This document shows, in pieces, positions 47,954 to 60,300 of a stretch of 64,000 nt of DNA (within the stretch, counting starts at the first letter, position 1; each line of letters begins with the position of its first letter). The stretch comes from Diploscapter coronatus (Eukaryota; Nematoda; Chromadorea; Rhabditida; Rhabditidae). Under the pieces are notes generated by a model, which was given only the letters and a program-made list of their open reading frames with translations, did not search any database and had not been told where the DNA came from. The translations under genes and the position numbers were made by a program. Location of the stretch: positions 33,805,249-33,869,248 of the forward strand of contig OZ038423.1 in NCBI GenBank assembly GCA_964036155.1, written 5' to 3'.

Positions 47954-50508
47954 TTAGCTGGCGCCCGCTTCGTCGTCGGTCTTATCCTTGCACTGCGTGG
48001 CGAGGAAATCACGGACTCCCTTCGAAATGCCACCATCAGCGTCTTCGTGCTAAAATGTGATAATTAGACATTTTGGAAGATAATTTGAACAGAAACTAAA
48101 AAACCTTGATTGTTATTCGAAGTTCTTGAAGAATTTTCTCTTGTATGATTTTAATGAAATGATGATTTTGTAGTACATAGAAAAGAAAATAAATATCAAA
48201 ATACCTTCGCAAAGATTTCCAAATGATTCTTGCCCTTCCAAACGAGTCCACATCGGAAATCGGGACGGTTTTTCGTGAGGAATTTATGAATTTTATCGAG
48301 ACAATCGTGAACTAAAATAATTTTTTCTTGTTAAAACTACTGAAAAGAAGATCAATGACCTTTGCTAAGAGTGACGTATGGAAGTGGTTTCATCATCTTG
48401 GAAATGTCTTGCAGATTGTACAGAGCCGGTTTGCCGAAATCGCCATTACCTTTGAAGAATCCGACAACTTCCTGCAACAGTTTCATGATATATTTGTAGA
48501 AAGATGTGGTATTTAGCAGATCAAAAATCGCCAAGGAGCAAGACAAGACAGAATAATATCGGAAGATTTATCGACATTTTTCTTGAATGTATTCTTGATG
48601 CACTATAATGATGATGTCGATATCTCGTATTCATAGAAAGGAAAAAATGTATGAGTTCGAAAGTTTCGTCTTCAGAATAGTAATTTTGAAGCTCTGAAAT
48701 CTTTGCTGACAGATATCGCTTTTGCCATGATAACCGAAAACCTATATTCTTTGCGCGTCAATTGCATTTGATTTCAAATGATTATAGGTGAGAATTAAAA
48801 TAAAATCTGAAGGCAGAACGAAGAGACCTACTTGATTAGCATTGGTGAAGAAGAGTTGTGCCCATGTGAAGAAGGGGAATCCAGCTCCTTGAGGATAAGT
48901 GGTCAGCAGTTGCAGAGGCACATCGGGGAGCACTTCACCGTATTTCGCTATCTAATATCATCAATTTATGTAAATAATATTTAATGTTAATGTTTTCCGA
49001 ACCTCTATGTCAGGGTTCAGGTCAGATTTCTCCTTTGCTGGGGGTGCTTCTTCTTTGTCCACTGAGACTCTGAACAACAAAATTTTGAAAAAAGGTGAAA
49101 TCTATCGACTGGTCCCAGAATAACTGAACTTTTTGCCATTATCGAAATAATTATATGATGAAGATCAGCATTAAACATAACTCTTATGACATTCATATAT
49201 ACAAGCTATAAATTGTAATTTCATGAATTACGATGTCATAATTTGATGATGAATGAAAAATCAAAATCGCTCGACTCACGCAGCAACTTTAGCGGCAGCA
49301 TAATCAGCGCAGTCGACTTCGAATCGGACGAGGATTCGGAAGTTGCCGAATTGGTAGCCGATGAGCTGGAAGAAGGGGCCCGTGGTGTGGATGCTGCGTG
49401 GTCGAGTCATCCGCGCCTTGAGCGTGTAGTCGAATGTCACGTGACCGATCTCCATCAGGTCAGAGGCTTCCATTCTTGAAAAAGATACTGTTCGAGAAAA
49501 GAGTTTATTGGAAAATTTTGGAACCTGGAGAAGAGAACTGTGTCGCCTACTCGTTCGCAGTCAATTCGGAACAGACCATCGCCGGCTTCCTAAACTATGT
49601 ATTGACCGTTAGAATAATTTATGGATTTCTTTCGAACTAGAGGTTATTTGGAGGTTGATGGTTGAAAGAAAGTATTGATCGAAGTTGGTGATGTCAAAGA
49701 TTTGAAAAATATAGTAACGGAAGGTACGTTCGACATTCGATTAAATTTTATCTGACACACACTTGTGTTTTCATAATATGTTTATCTTCTTATTTTTCTT
49801 AAATTATAACCTGCGCAAAAGCGAAGATTTTCTGGAGATTGACTGCATCTGTGATGAAATGATACTGGCTGAAATCGATGGGCTTCTTTTTCTTTTCCGA
49901 CAGCAATCTGGCAGCGATAATGAGTGGGTCGAGAGATCCATTTTTCACCTAAAAATAAGGATTAGAGAAGAAAAAACGTCTAAATTGCACTGAGTTCTTT
50001 ACCTTCATGTGGTTGACGTCATAAATGACGACTCCATGATCCTGCATCAGTTTTCCGCCCGGCCAGAAGAAGCTCTCTGTGGGCTGTCCAGGCACAATAA
50101 TTGTGGGAGTTTCATCGTTCAAAAACCACTGGTATGAGCCAATTCTGTCCACGTATTTTGTGCTTGTCGGACCGCCCTAACAAAGTAACCATAATGTTAC
50201 CATAATTCATCTTTCGGAAGTTGACTTTCATGACATTGTTTTTTGCATAAATAAACTGATTGTGAATTCCATAGAAGTCGGAAACTCACTCGAATGAAGA
50301 TAAGATTCAGAAAGATTGAAACGATGGTTGCAATAGTAGTTGATCATTTTTTGTCAAGTTGCACATTATGATGCAGTGTTAAATAATGATTTCTACGAAG
50401 ATCAGTCTTTGCAGACAAGAAGTATACCTTTCCCGACAGATTGACGAGCGGCAGAAGTCCATAGGGCTCGTCTTCGAGGCCTTCGAACAGCCAGAAGCCG
50501 TCTGCCAT
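47954..50508 (-). CDS. Conserved protein of a family often mislabelled geranylgeranyl pyrophosphate synthetase in fungi
   Basis: Exons on the minus strand: 50428-50508, 50003-50176, 49811-49948, 49525-49589, 49280-49474, 49003-49069, 48832-48951, 48360-48471, 48205-48311, 47954-48049, all in phase, 384 residues. Start MADGFWLFEGLEDEPYG lies just after ATTTTCAG. Landmarks: GSYQWFLNDETPTIIVPGQP, WPGGKLMQDHGVVIYDVNHM, FHFITDAVNLQKIFAF-type segment near residue 120, FRIDCERVGDTVLFSRME, and FGNFRILVRFEVDCAD near 215. The order (W..N..PTI.VPG.P, PGG.L..D.G..Y.D.N, TD..NL.K.F.F, LVRFE.D) matches a fungal family frequently annotated as geranylgeranyl pyrophosphate synthetase or decapping-nuclease-like; it lacks the DDxxD motifs of prenyl synthases. 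The biochemical role is unknown to me. Nothing suggests recent transfer: introns and base composition match the neighbours. Confidence 0.78.
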
Positions 50509-51509
50509 CGTCCAATCGAGGTCTGAAAATGCGAAAAACTATCGGAAGAAGGTGAAAAGTGAATCGATTGAATTGCGAGTGCGGCTCTGGAAAGAAGAAT
50601 TATGTTGTTGGGCAGTGCCTGAGGGCTGTAGCGGGGGAGGCTGAGAGAGGGAAAGGGAAGGGAGGGGAAGACGAATGGTTAGAAGAGATAGAAGGGATAG
50701 AGAGATATTGGGATGAGGAGAAAACTATTACACAACGGCAAAGGAGCAGGAGCAGTTCTGACGGAAGATGAAACAAAGAAGCAGCAGGAAGAAGACAGGA
50801 AAAAGCGAATAGAGCAAAACAAACCCCCCTGAGTCTGTCGATGTCGTAGGCCAAATGACTTGCTAACTGCCATCCCGCATCCCGATATTCAGCCGTTCCA
50901 AGCGCATTTCGCAATCCCCCAACCAGTCAACACATCATAAATTAACAAACTACTAAGATTAATCGATGTTTTAGATTTGTTATCATTGCGGGATTCTGAA
51001 GTGTCTTTTTGCGAAGAGAAATTTCAAGTGATGATGTAAGACGAGTCTTTTTTATCGAATTATGGCTATTGTGAAATGCAATATTATGTTGTGATATGAT
51101 GATTATGCTAAAGCTACGGATTTTAGCTACAATTCTCTTTTATTTTGATAACTTAATTAAATTCATTTTTAAAACCCATTTTTTCACACAAACAGAAAAT
51201 GATTTCTACAACTCTACTAAAATAAATAACGCTCGTTCGCTGCTATGGTAATGCTATCGATAGAGTAGGAAGGGATGCCAGACACTTTGCAGCCCGCTGC
51301 TTATCAGAGATATGGATAAAATAATGAATGAAATATAATGAGAAATTAAGAGAATACGAGAGACGAGAGGAGAAAGGAGGATAATGTGAATGAAGAATAT
51401 GAATATCTGCTAAAGCTGCATAAATCCGTTGAAATTTACCACTTCTTCTAATATTCACGGGCCGCCTATTGATTTGGAGTTTCTATTTTATTATTTCTAA
51501 AATTATTCG
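50509..51509. promoter_or_regulatory. Divergent spacer with a purine-rich tract
   Basis: 1 kb between opposite start codons. The + strand at 50620-50830 is strongly purine-rich (GGGGAGGCTGAGAGAGGGAA and similar), which may be a regulatory or structural tract. No supported ORF or promoter motif. Confidence 0.4.
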
Positions 51510-52867
51510 ATGTATTACGGACCAGCATCGAGTGGGTTACCTTGTGATTGCATCCGTGAAATGGAGCAGCATTGCAGATTGAAGTAAGCCTTTCGGAATG
51601 AACAGTCATGAGATTTTCGAAATGAAAACCTAGCAAATTTTATAAATCCTCTGATTTGTGCTGAAAAGTAGTTGCGAAATAGAATAATATCCTATGAGAT
51701 AGCCATAAATATTATTCGAAAATCGTTAAAATTCTAATATTACACTATGGGAAAGTTTTATTCTAATCTTTGCATCACAATATTATAGATTTTCACCATT
51801 TCATTTTAATGTTGAATATTCTTCGAGATTCAGAAATTTGAGTGGGGATGATGTGGATAATCTGTTAGGACTGATGAATCCTACGAAAGAGGAAGCGGAC
51901 TTCGGGCGGATGATCTACACGATCGCCATTCTGCTAATGTTCTCGTTCGTCATTGTGCTACTTATGATTCGGTCCATCAAACGAAGCTCTTCTGCAGTCG
52001 AAGTAAGACCTTATCACTGTATCAAAGTTAAATCAAAATTAGGAAATCTTGCTTCGTAAATGAAGCTTATCATTTTGAAAATACGCTCCTCGCTGGCTAG
52101 ACCCACAACATTTTATAAGTTATTTCCTTCTCGAAATTTCTTTTGAAGACTTACTTATGATTTCAGATAGAAGCGTTGTTGGATGTAATGCGATTCCGAG
52201 AGGAATTGGACATGCGAGAACGACAGAGGCGGCGATTAATGAAGGCCAAGAATAAGGTGATTATTTTGTCAATCATTAGAGCATCAAACCAACATATTTA
52301 AAAGGTATTTTGAAACTCTAGGTGACAATGTGGCTGACAAAAACCAGAGATTGGAAGAGTTCACCACAATTATCGAATCCACCTAACAATCAACCAAGGA
52401 AGCATACGAGGTGCACTTGTAGAAAATTATCACTGATGCAGATCTTGTCATGAAATGAAATTGATAAACTGCTGATGCAGAAAATGTATCTTCGGAAAAA
52501 ACAGTCATTTTTTAATTCCAAAATTTTCTTTCTAGTGCTTCAACAGCTTCTGACGTTCCGGCTATAATTGTCACTGAGGAGGAACAGGGCGATAATATCA
52601 GTCGATCGCGAACGCCTGCACTCTCATTAATTTATGATTTCTCGTACAATGGAGATACGAATAGGTTTGATTTTCTAATCAACATAAAGCGCATCAGCTT
52701 TCAGATATAATGGTTCAACCCGTCCATCAGTCTGTTCTCAATCGGACATTTCGTTGAAAGATTCGTTTGGGAGCAGAGCTTCGATGAGTCTGGATCTGGA
52801 CACTTGCGAAGATGAATCGAGAAGACAGAGGTTATCATTTGGATCTCACAGTCTCAGCGTCGAATAA
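51510..52867 (+). CDS. Single-pass membrane protein of unknown function
   Basis: Exons 51510-51583, 51834-52002, 52167-52256, 52322-52410, 52536-52664, 52705-52867, all in phase, 237 residues. A short N-terminal part (MYYGPASSGLPCDCIREMEQ) with three cysteines, then GDDVDNLLGLMNPTKEEADF, one membrane span at about 50-71 (MIYTIAILLMFSFVIVLLMI), then a basic, probably helical region (MRFREELDMRERQRRRLMKA) and a Ser/Thr/Asp-rich tail ending LSFGSHSLSVE. No signal peptide and positive residues after the span suggest an N-out signal anchor. The small ectodomain, one span and long basic tail are reminiscent of KCNE-type ancillary channel subunits, but sequence similarity was not recognised; that comparison is a guess. 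Confidence 0.72.
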
Positions 52868-55800
52868 ATGTTCATTTTTTAAAGAAATTTCGATAAAGAG
52901 CTGCAAAGTCTGAATTTAGTGCAGCATAATTTCAAAAATATTGAATATAATTCGAGTATGTGGAAGCTGATGATCTAAAACCACGAATAAAATCAAAGCG
53001 TTCGCCAAACATTCTAAATTCTATCATTCGTGCCATAGAAATATTCAGTCCTTGTTTTCTTGAATTTTTAATTCAACGAGTTAAAGTGATATTTTGTGAA
53101 TCACCATATACAAACTATTTGTCACTCTAACAAACAGCGGAAGAGTTGTCTCCAGAATGCGGTGATTAATTGAGTGATAAGGAATTGGGAAGGGTGGACA
53201 AGAACGCCTACATTCAACTAGTTTCATCTGAGTTTCAAATTTTCAAGTAAGCATCCGCATTCTCGTTACATTTTTTAAAATCATATCTGATTTTTATGAG
53301 AAAAGAAGTTATGAAATAGAAAAGATGACTTAATACATTACGCATATATTTAATAAATTTCAAATTCTCAAATAAATATCCCCATTTTCATTTCAAATCC
53401 TCTTCAATATCTGAACTTGTATCATTTTTAGAATCTATTTGAGGAAATAAATGAAAGTGTCATCTTATAACAGCTGTATATAGCTAACTTCTATAATTCC
53501 AATGAATTTTCTCATTTTCGTTTCAAATCCTCTGCCATATTTGCATTTTTTCTTTTTTGTGAAGAAGATTTGTGGAAATAAAAGAAAAATGCCATATTGT
53601 GCCGAGCGGACCGTCTCCTTTCGTTTCTTCTTCTTCCACTTACGCCCCTCAGGCCATTAGTCATCCGCTCAACCTGTCCCTAAGTCCAATGGCTCAATAC
53701 AAGGATTCTCCACTCTCTCCCTTTTTTCTGACGCATTACCTTTATTCGATGCTCTTTTCTTTCACAACAACGCAACGGCATTGGAAAATTCAAATATCTT
53801 CTCGAGTCGAGATCCAAGTGAATTCAAATATAGCATTTGTGAGATACGGTATAGAATATTTATTTAAAAAGAAAAACCTTTTATTTGAGAATATAGAATG
53901 CAATTTATCAAATTTTACTAAGAAATTTATCAGATTCAACTTCCAGTAGAATAATTTCGAAACCCAGTTTATAGTGCATCCACCAGATTTTAAATTCACG
54001 ACTTCTCAAGTTCGTTTGTTATCAGTTATCAAAGTGCATCTCTGCACAAGTCCAAAATAGCATCAGGAAATTGCAAATTTTGCGAAAAACTCTTTGCGAC
54101 CCGCTATGCTTATTTGTTTGACCAGAAATGACCTCGTGAATGATAGTGATAAGCATGGCAGAGTGGCAGAGGGACAAAGAAGGTAAAGGTATTGGCCGAT
54201 AAAAAGATGAAGGAGAGAAAGGTTGGTATCAGATGAGGCCAACTGTGAGTAGGGAGTAATGGGTGATAAAATGATAAAGAATGAGGGCGGGTCGCTGAGG
54301 GTTACTTGGAATGTTTCCTGATCCTGCTCATATTTTTTCGAATATCTTATTTTCATTTTATATTAGGTTGTCCAGTAAGTTCAGGGACTCGAACTCATAA
54401 GGGTTTTATTCAAAACAGTTTTTATAAAGGAAAATGAAAATTGTATTGAGTATATAAAATTTTCAACTCATGAATTCATCGAATTTATTGAAAAATTTCA
54501 AAACATCATTCCTTCAAAATTATTCAGTTTCAATCAAGCTTACTCTTCAAATAGTCTATTCTCATTTTCATCTAAACTTTTGTACAAAAGTCGATGTGGC
54601 ATTTCAACCAATTCAATTCAAAAGTCATTCGCAATTATGAGTTTCTTTATTTAGCAATTAGTCCCAACTTCGAAATCGTTAACATCGAAACTCAAAGTCC
54701 CATTTCGCCTCATTTTGGAACATAAATCCCATATTTCCCCGGAAGAAACAATAACAATTCCTTTTCGAAATAACCCATTTTCATGGTCCTTTCTCCTTTC
54801 CTCCTTTTCTATTGCAGTCTAACCGACATGGCATTCTCTCCTTCCCATTTCATTCTTCCTCTCCTCTTCCTTTCTTCCTACAACTCCCTTTTTCCTTCGA
54901 AAACCCCGCCCCCATTCTCCTCCAATTCGTCCTTTTCAAAGACTACGATTTGCCATTATAACGGTCGTTTTTCACGTACCCGATTCTTGTCAAACTTTAA
55001 AAAAAATACACGCTCTAATCTTTTTTTCTTACCATTTATGCCCAAAACTTGTGAACTAAAACCTGATGCTTTTGATCAGAGAACTATCATCAATGATCGG
55101 TAAATTGAGACAAGATAAATGCTACGAAATTTTGAAAGTGCAAGATTTGCATTGCGTAATGTCAAATAGTCGTAGAATTATTTCTTGAATCATTCAATTA
55201 TTGTAGATTTGCAAAAAAACGCTCTTTTCCATACATCGAATTTTCGTGCGTTTTATCCTGTCCCAATTTGTCAGGTCTCGGCAATGTCAAATATCGTGCT
55301 TGAAATAATCCCATAAAATCTAGCAGATATTCAATCTTGAAATGAATAGAAGAGTTGAAATGTTTTTGCTTCGTTGAAATCTCAATAATTTTCTAATTGA
55401 TATTCAATTATTTTCTTAATATTAGCCTCGTATTTCTTGGCATGTCCAGAAAATGTTTGAGAATGCGTAGTCCTAATAGCGAAAACATCTTCCTGATTTT
55501 CTGATCTAAACAGTCCGATTCTGTTTACCTCCTCCTCCAGATAGTGTCCATCAAAATCATTATTAGTTCTTGGTTCCTTCTAATGCTCATAATCTTTTCC
55601 CTTAGTCCTTGTATTTTTCCCCATAAAAATGTTTCAAAATATGAAACTCTCCATCGGACATCCAAATATTAGGTTGTTTTCGGGAGTCCACAATGTTTCC
55701 CTTCTTTCACATGTCACATGCGGGTTTGTGTTTTTGGAAAAAGGGATTCCCCCATTGGAATTTCCTTATCATTTCGAAATTACCGCCGGTAAATTAATAG

Positions 55801-57013
55801 ATATTTAAGCAAGGGACAATAGATTCTAAAATTAGTAGGGGCTTTTCGTGTACTTTGACTCATCATGAAATCAAACATTTTCAAAATTATATTCAATGGG
55901 ACACAAAAACGTGAATATAATGTGCGATACTTTTCACGTTTAGATCATTTATATTTTTCATATTTTTAAACTAGCATTTATGAGAAAAATTGAATTGCAA
56001 AAAGTCATTTATCATTATAAAACTTTTCAAACCCACTAAATGATAAATGTGGCATTTTTAAATGGGAAATAATAGTTCATTCAATCTATTTATTGTAGCA
56101 TTTTCGTGCACTTTTCGTGTCATTTTCTTTTGGTTTACTGTAATTCTAATGAATGTTGTCTGCCGAAAATAGTGCATGGGAGACTAAAAGTCGCGGAGCA
56201 CTTTAAGAATTGCATTGGGCTTTTTGCTTCGAAACTCGAATCACCAGGTGATACGATATTTGCATAGAAATAAAGGCGAATAAGTATCTCGAGAAGTTTA
56301 TATGGACTTTACAAAGAAAGAGATGCTAGCGCATTTCCTAAAACAAATACTGGCAAAGTTATGAATCAAGGAGTGTGCGAGGAAGAGTCCGTTTTGAAAC
56401 GAAATCGGGAAATGTCGAGGGGATTTTGCAATTGTCACATCATTTTGATGATACGCATCTTTTACAATTAAAAATATCAAAATATCTAGAAGATTCTAGC
56501 ATTTTGAATTGCTATTCTTTGAACAATCCCTTTTCAACGAAAAACACTTTACGGCTTCTGATCGTGTGATTTGATAAGCTGATAAGACCATCATTTCTCG
56601 GAAAGCAGTCCCACGAAACGCAGAAATTACTCAGTGCGCTTATCATGACGCAATCAATTATGCTCCTCTTCTGCTCTGTGTTCGCATCATTGATTATCGT
56701 CAACTATCACTTCATAAATAAGAAATAAGCCTTCCGACTGCAGGAAGTGAGTTCACTCGACCGTTTAAAAGAGCAAAATTTGCGTGAAAAACTAGAATCT
56801 TAACACTTCTTATGCCCTGACGTCAAATACACAGAGAACCTAATCTTCGCATGAAGAATGAGCAAAGCTTCACTTGATCTTCTAACTTCATTGTTCATAC
56901 TGTAGAAGAAAAAACTACATCTAGATTATTTGATATCTCATCATTAGCATAGCCGCTCGTAAATCTAATGATACGGAATTGAAGCGAAATAATACTTATC
57001 TATCTCTCAGAAA
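52868..57013. other. Long gene-poor region
   Basis: About 4.1 kb. It holds pyrimidine-rich tracts (around 53600-53770 and 54780-54930) and AT-rich DNA. Several open frames of 60-125 codons exist, but they follow base-composition tracts and have no splice or motif support. It probably includes upstream control DNA for the zinc-finger gene. Confidence 0.4.
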
Positions 57014-57157
57014 ATGTCGTCCATCAAGTGTGATCCATGCTCGTTTGACTGCCACGTGCAAGCTGCTGGCTCGACGAAGCTGATTCCGACAAATGAAGAA
57101 CTTCTCCGTGGGTCGTCATTCTTCTTCAATCTGCTCATGATGACGCAGGAATTTCAG
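57014..57157 (+). CDS. Probable alternative first coding exon of the C2H2 zinc-finger gene
   Basis: TCTCTCAG is followed by AAA and ATG, then 48 codons: MSSIKCDPCSFDCHVQAAGS ... ELLRGSSFFFNLLMMTQEFQ, and the donor GTCAGT at 57158. It ends in phase 0, as does the short exon 62148-62201, so either can join the exon at 62251 (LKNVADIYQIR). Codon use is like the neighbouring exons. If joined, the intron is 5.1 kb and the protein 329 residues. The link is inferred from strand, phase and the absence of any other partner. Confidence 0.5.
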
Positions 57158-57169
57158 GTCAGTCAAAAT

Positions 57170-57352
57170 ACGTAATGGCGACCAAAAGTTTGGGACAATT
57201 ATGATTTTAAATACAGTCTGATAGGGCCAATTTGAATGAAATTTAACACATTCTTTCCACCGAACTGTGCATTCCTATCGTTCCATTCAAATTGGTCCTA
57301 TCAGACTGTATTCAAAATCATAATTGTTCCGAACTTTTGACCGCCACTGTAG
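57170..57352. mobile_element. Tc1/mariner-like MITE
   Basis: Inverted repeats of about 62 bp: left TAATGGCGACCAAAAGTTTG + GGACAATTATGATTTTAAAT..., right inverse ...ATTCAAAATCATAATTGTTCC + GAACTTTTGACCGCCACTGTA. The end CAGTGGCGGTCAAAAGT with TA next to it is typical of Tc1/mariner relatives. The arms match at about 90 per cent. It lies 12 bp after the splice donor of the exon at 57014. Confidence 0.75.
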
Positions 57353-60300
57353 GTAGATTTAGCGATAATTTTTGCGAGATGCATTAATTTTCTGTAGTAT
57401 ATCAGAAGAGGTGATTTACGTAGATAAATGCCATGAAGCAATGTGAAAGTTTAAGGCTTTCAATTACGTCTAATATGTTCTCTAGCTAAAGGCTAAATAA
57501 TTTCGCATAAGATTTTTGACGATAATTCTTTCTATTTCCGATAGTGATATTTCCAAACTATACTGAAATGATTAAGAAAAAGAAAACTAGACTTTACAAA
57601 AATGCAATGAAATATGCGAAAGTTCAGGTTCATTTATTATTCTCGAATACACTAATGACCTTATACTTTATTCATAGCTTCTACTATATGCGATATTATT
57701 TTAATAGCCTAAATATTTTACTTATGTCTTGCGGTATAAGATTAACAGTGTGTTTGAAAATTATTAATGGTTTGAAAAGCGTATGATCTATATGATAATA
57801 AGGCTATGAAATGCTTATTGCTGCTTATTTGAAATCACGAAACTTCGACCGAGAAAAATGCCTACAGCTGCCTGTTAGAGCCAACTTATTTAACCTTTTC
57901 CGTGAGATAGGCCAATAATCTAATCGAGTCGAACAAGCCGCCGTCTCTCTATGAATATGTGAATTCTTGTCAATGATCGCATTTCGTAATCATGCTTATC
58001 CGAGTTTTGCTTTCTCTAATGACTTTTCTGTTTTGATCCTACAATTTACGAAAAATAAGGAGTACTGTAAAATCAGGATGAAAACAACTAATCTATGGAG
58101 AAATTTAGAAGATTAGTCACCAAAATCTGCCATGAAATAATTTCGCCTATTTTAGTAATTTTAAGAAAAAGTAATTGATTAACATACTATTTTTGAAAAT
58201 CAAATAGGTTTTGATGCTTCGTTATAAAAAACAATCAACAATTTTGAAATCAGAAAAAATATCTAGCTCAAACTTACTGATATTATTTTTTGTGCTCTGA
58301 TTCATTCATTCACCTCATTAGTCTGTTTTCCATTACATTTCATTCAATTATAGTTAACTTCCAATAATGAGATTTTCACATAACTTATCGGAGAAATAGC
58401 ATTTGCAGAACCAATGTTTCCCATAAGAGGCAACAGAAGTTTTCCTGCTTGCTCTCTTAGTAAAATAGCGATTTATTGCTGAATTTTTTCCTTCAACTTT
58501 AGACTTTTCGTTGTCGAAAACAAGTAAATTACTTTTTACCGTGTGCACTAAATCTCTAAGAAAATGTCGGTGAACTTTGGAATTTCAGCGAGTTATCAGA
58601 ACACCTGCGAACTTTCAGAATATAATTAGCCAGTAGTGTGTTTTGTGCGCGTTTTACAGATTTGTTTGTCGGCTTTAAGAGTTTGCCATGTCATGGAAAT
58701 TCATACTTTACATTTTTGCAATATTATTATGTAGATCGAGAAGCTAAATGCGGTATTTGACGTACTGTTGACGCACTTAGGCAATAAAATAAATTGAATA
58801 AGTTAGTCATTCTGTTTTACAAGAATCTCTGCTAATCGTGCCAAGAGTCTAAAATATTGTATTTTCATATACTTTTTTCAAAAGTTGTGAACAATTTATG
58901 ATAAAAATTCTAACCGAATTAACGCTCCTTAACTATAATTAGTGTCATGTTTTGAGAAGATTTCCAAACCCGTAAAAAGTGTTCATTAATGAATTCCACA
59001 ACTTCTGATATGATCATTTTTATCATCTAATCTGTTGGATAAGGTTATGAACAAGTACCATAGTATCAAATAACCATGGAGTTTAGGTATGAAACTGCAC
59101 AAATGTGCTTAACTAGACAACAGTTTCAAAGGAAACGGGCAGAGCAATGCTCACTCTTGTCGTCAAAGATGATATTTCCAATAATTGAAAATTCGAACGT
59201 TCACGATTCCTTTGAATTAGATTTTGGACTTTTCTTGATTATTGTTTTCCCACTATCATGAGCAATTGATAAATGCACTTTTCTTATCAAATATTAACCC
59301 AAAATTAGCGGAAAATGGGTATTATCTACTGTTAAATATTCTCCTTAACAAGACAATAGATTGTTAGAATTCGGATATTTTGATTTGAAGAATGGTCGAT
59401 TTTCTGCTGAATAGAATGTAAATGAATGCTTAGGGCATTTTACATCTGTCCAATTCGGGCAATTCGCAGATTTGATTGCAATAATGAGAAGTCTAGAATT
59501 TTTCGCATTGCACTATTTTTCCTCTGTAAAGTAATCGGTTACAAAATAACTTCAAATGTACATATCATCGTAGCCTTGCGTTCTAGCCTAACTATTCCTA
59601 GAGAATTTTTATAAGAATGAACAAAAAGTATTACGCAAGTGCCTTTGATATTAGATTAGCGCCAGTATAAAGCTCAGCTTTTGCGCATTTTCTAAAATTA
59701 TTTGACTAGAATTTCTTCTGGCATTGTGTTCTGAAATCCTACTATAGCTCACAACATCTAAAAAATAGCCGGTTTCGGCATTTCTATTGCCTAATTGTTA
59801 CAAGTCAATCTGATAAAATTTTAATCTTTTTTTATTTGATTTTTTTCTAACTATTCGATTTTCTCGAGAAAAAACTTATAATTTAGCAAAGTTCAAAGTA
59901 AATCTATTATATCTAGCAGTTTCTCCGAGTTGCATTTATAACTTTCTTTGCAATTTACAGCTCCATCGCGAAACGACATTCATTTTCAGTGCAACAAACC
60001 CTTTGTTTCCGTCTTTCTAATTGAGTCACAAAGAAATTCCAGGTATCGCACTTTTCTTGACTAATATCAATTCTCTGATTTTTATGTAGACAACGCCCAA
60101 TTATTTATAATTGTCATCCAACCAAGAGTCCTTTTTGTAAACCAAGGAAAAGTCAATTGTGATCGGCTTACATTCATACAATTTTGTACTGTCATTATCA
60201 GTCAAAAAATCACCGAGGAATTTCAAGAATTTCGGCATAGTTACAATGTTTTGAAATAGCCAAAACAATGACCACATCATAATTCCTTCAATGTTTATCG

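Noticed and set aside
53572..53949. 125-codon open frame (+)
   Set aside because: It follows a Ser/Pro-coding pyrimidine tract, degrades into AT-rich sequence, and has no splice context or recognisable motif.
54783..55103. 106-codon open frame (+)
   Set aside because: Phe/Ser/Leu-rich product of a T/C-rich tract; no coding signature.
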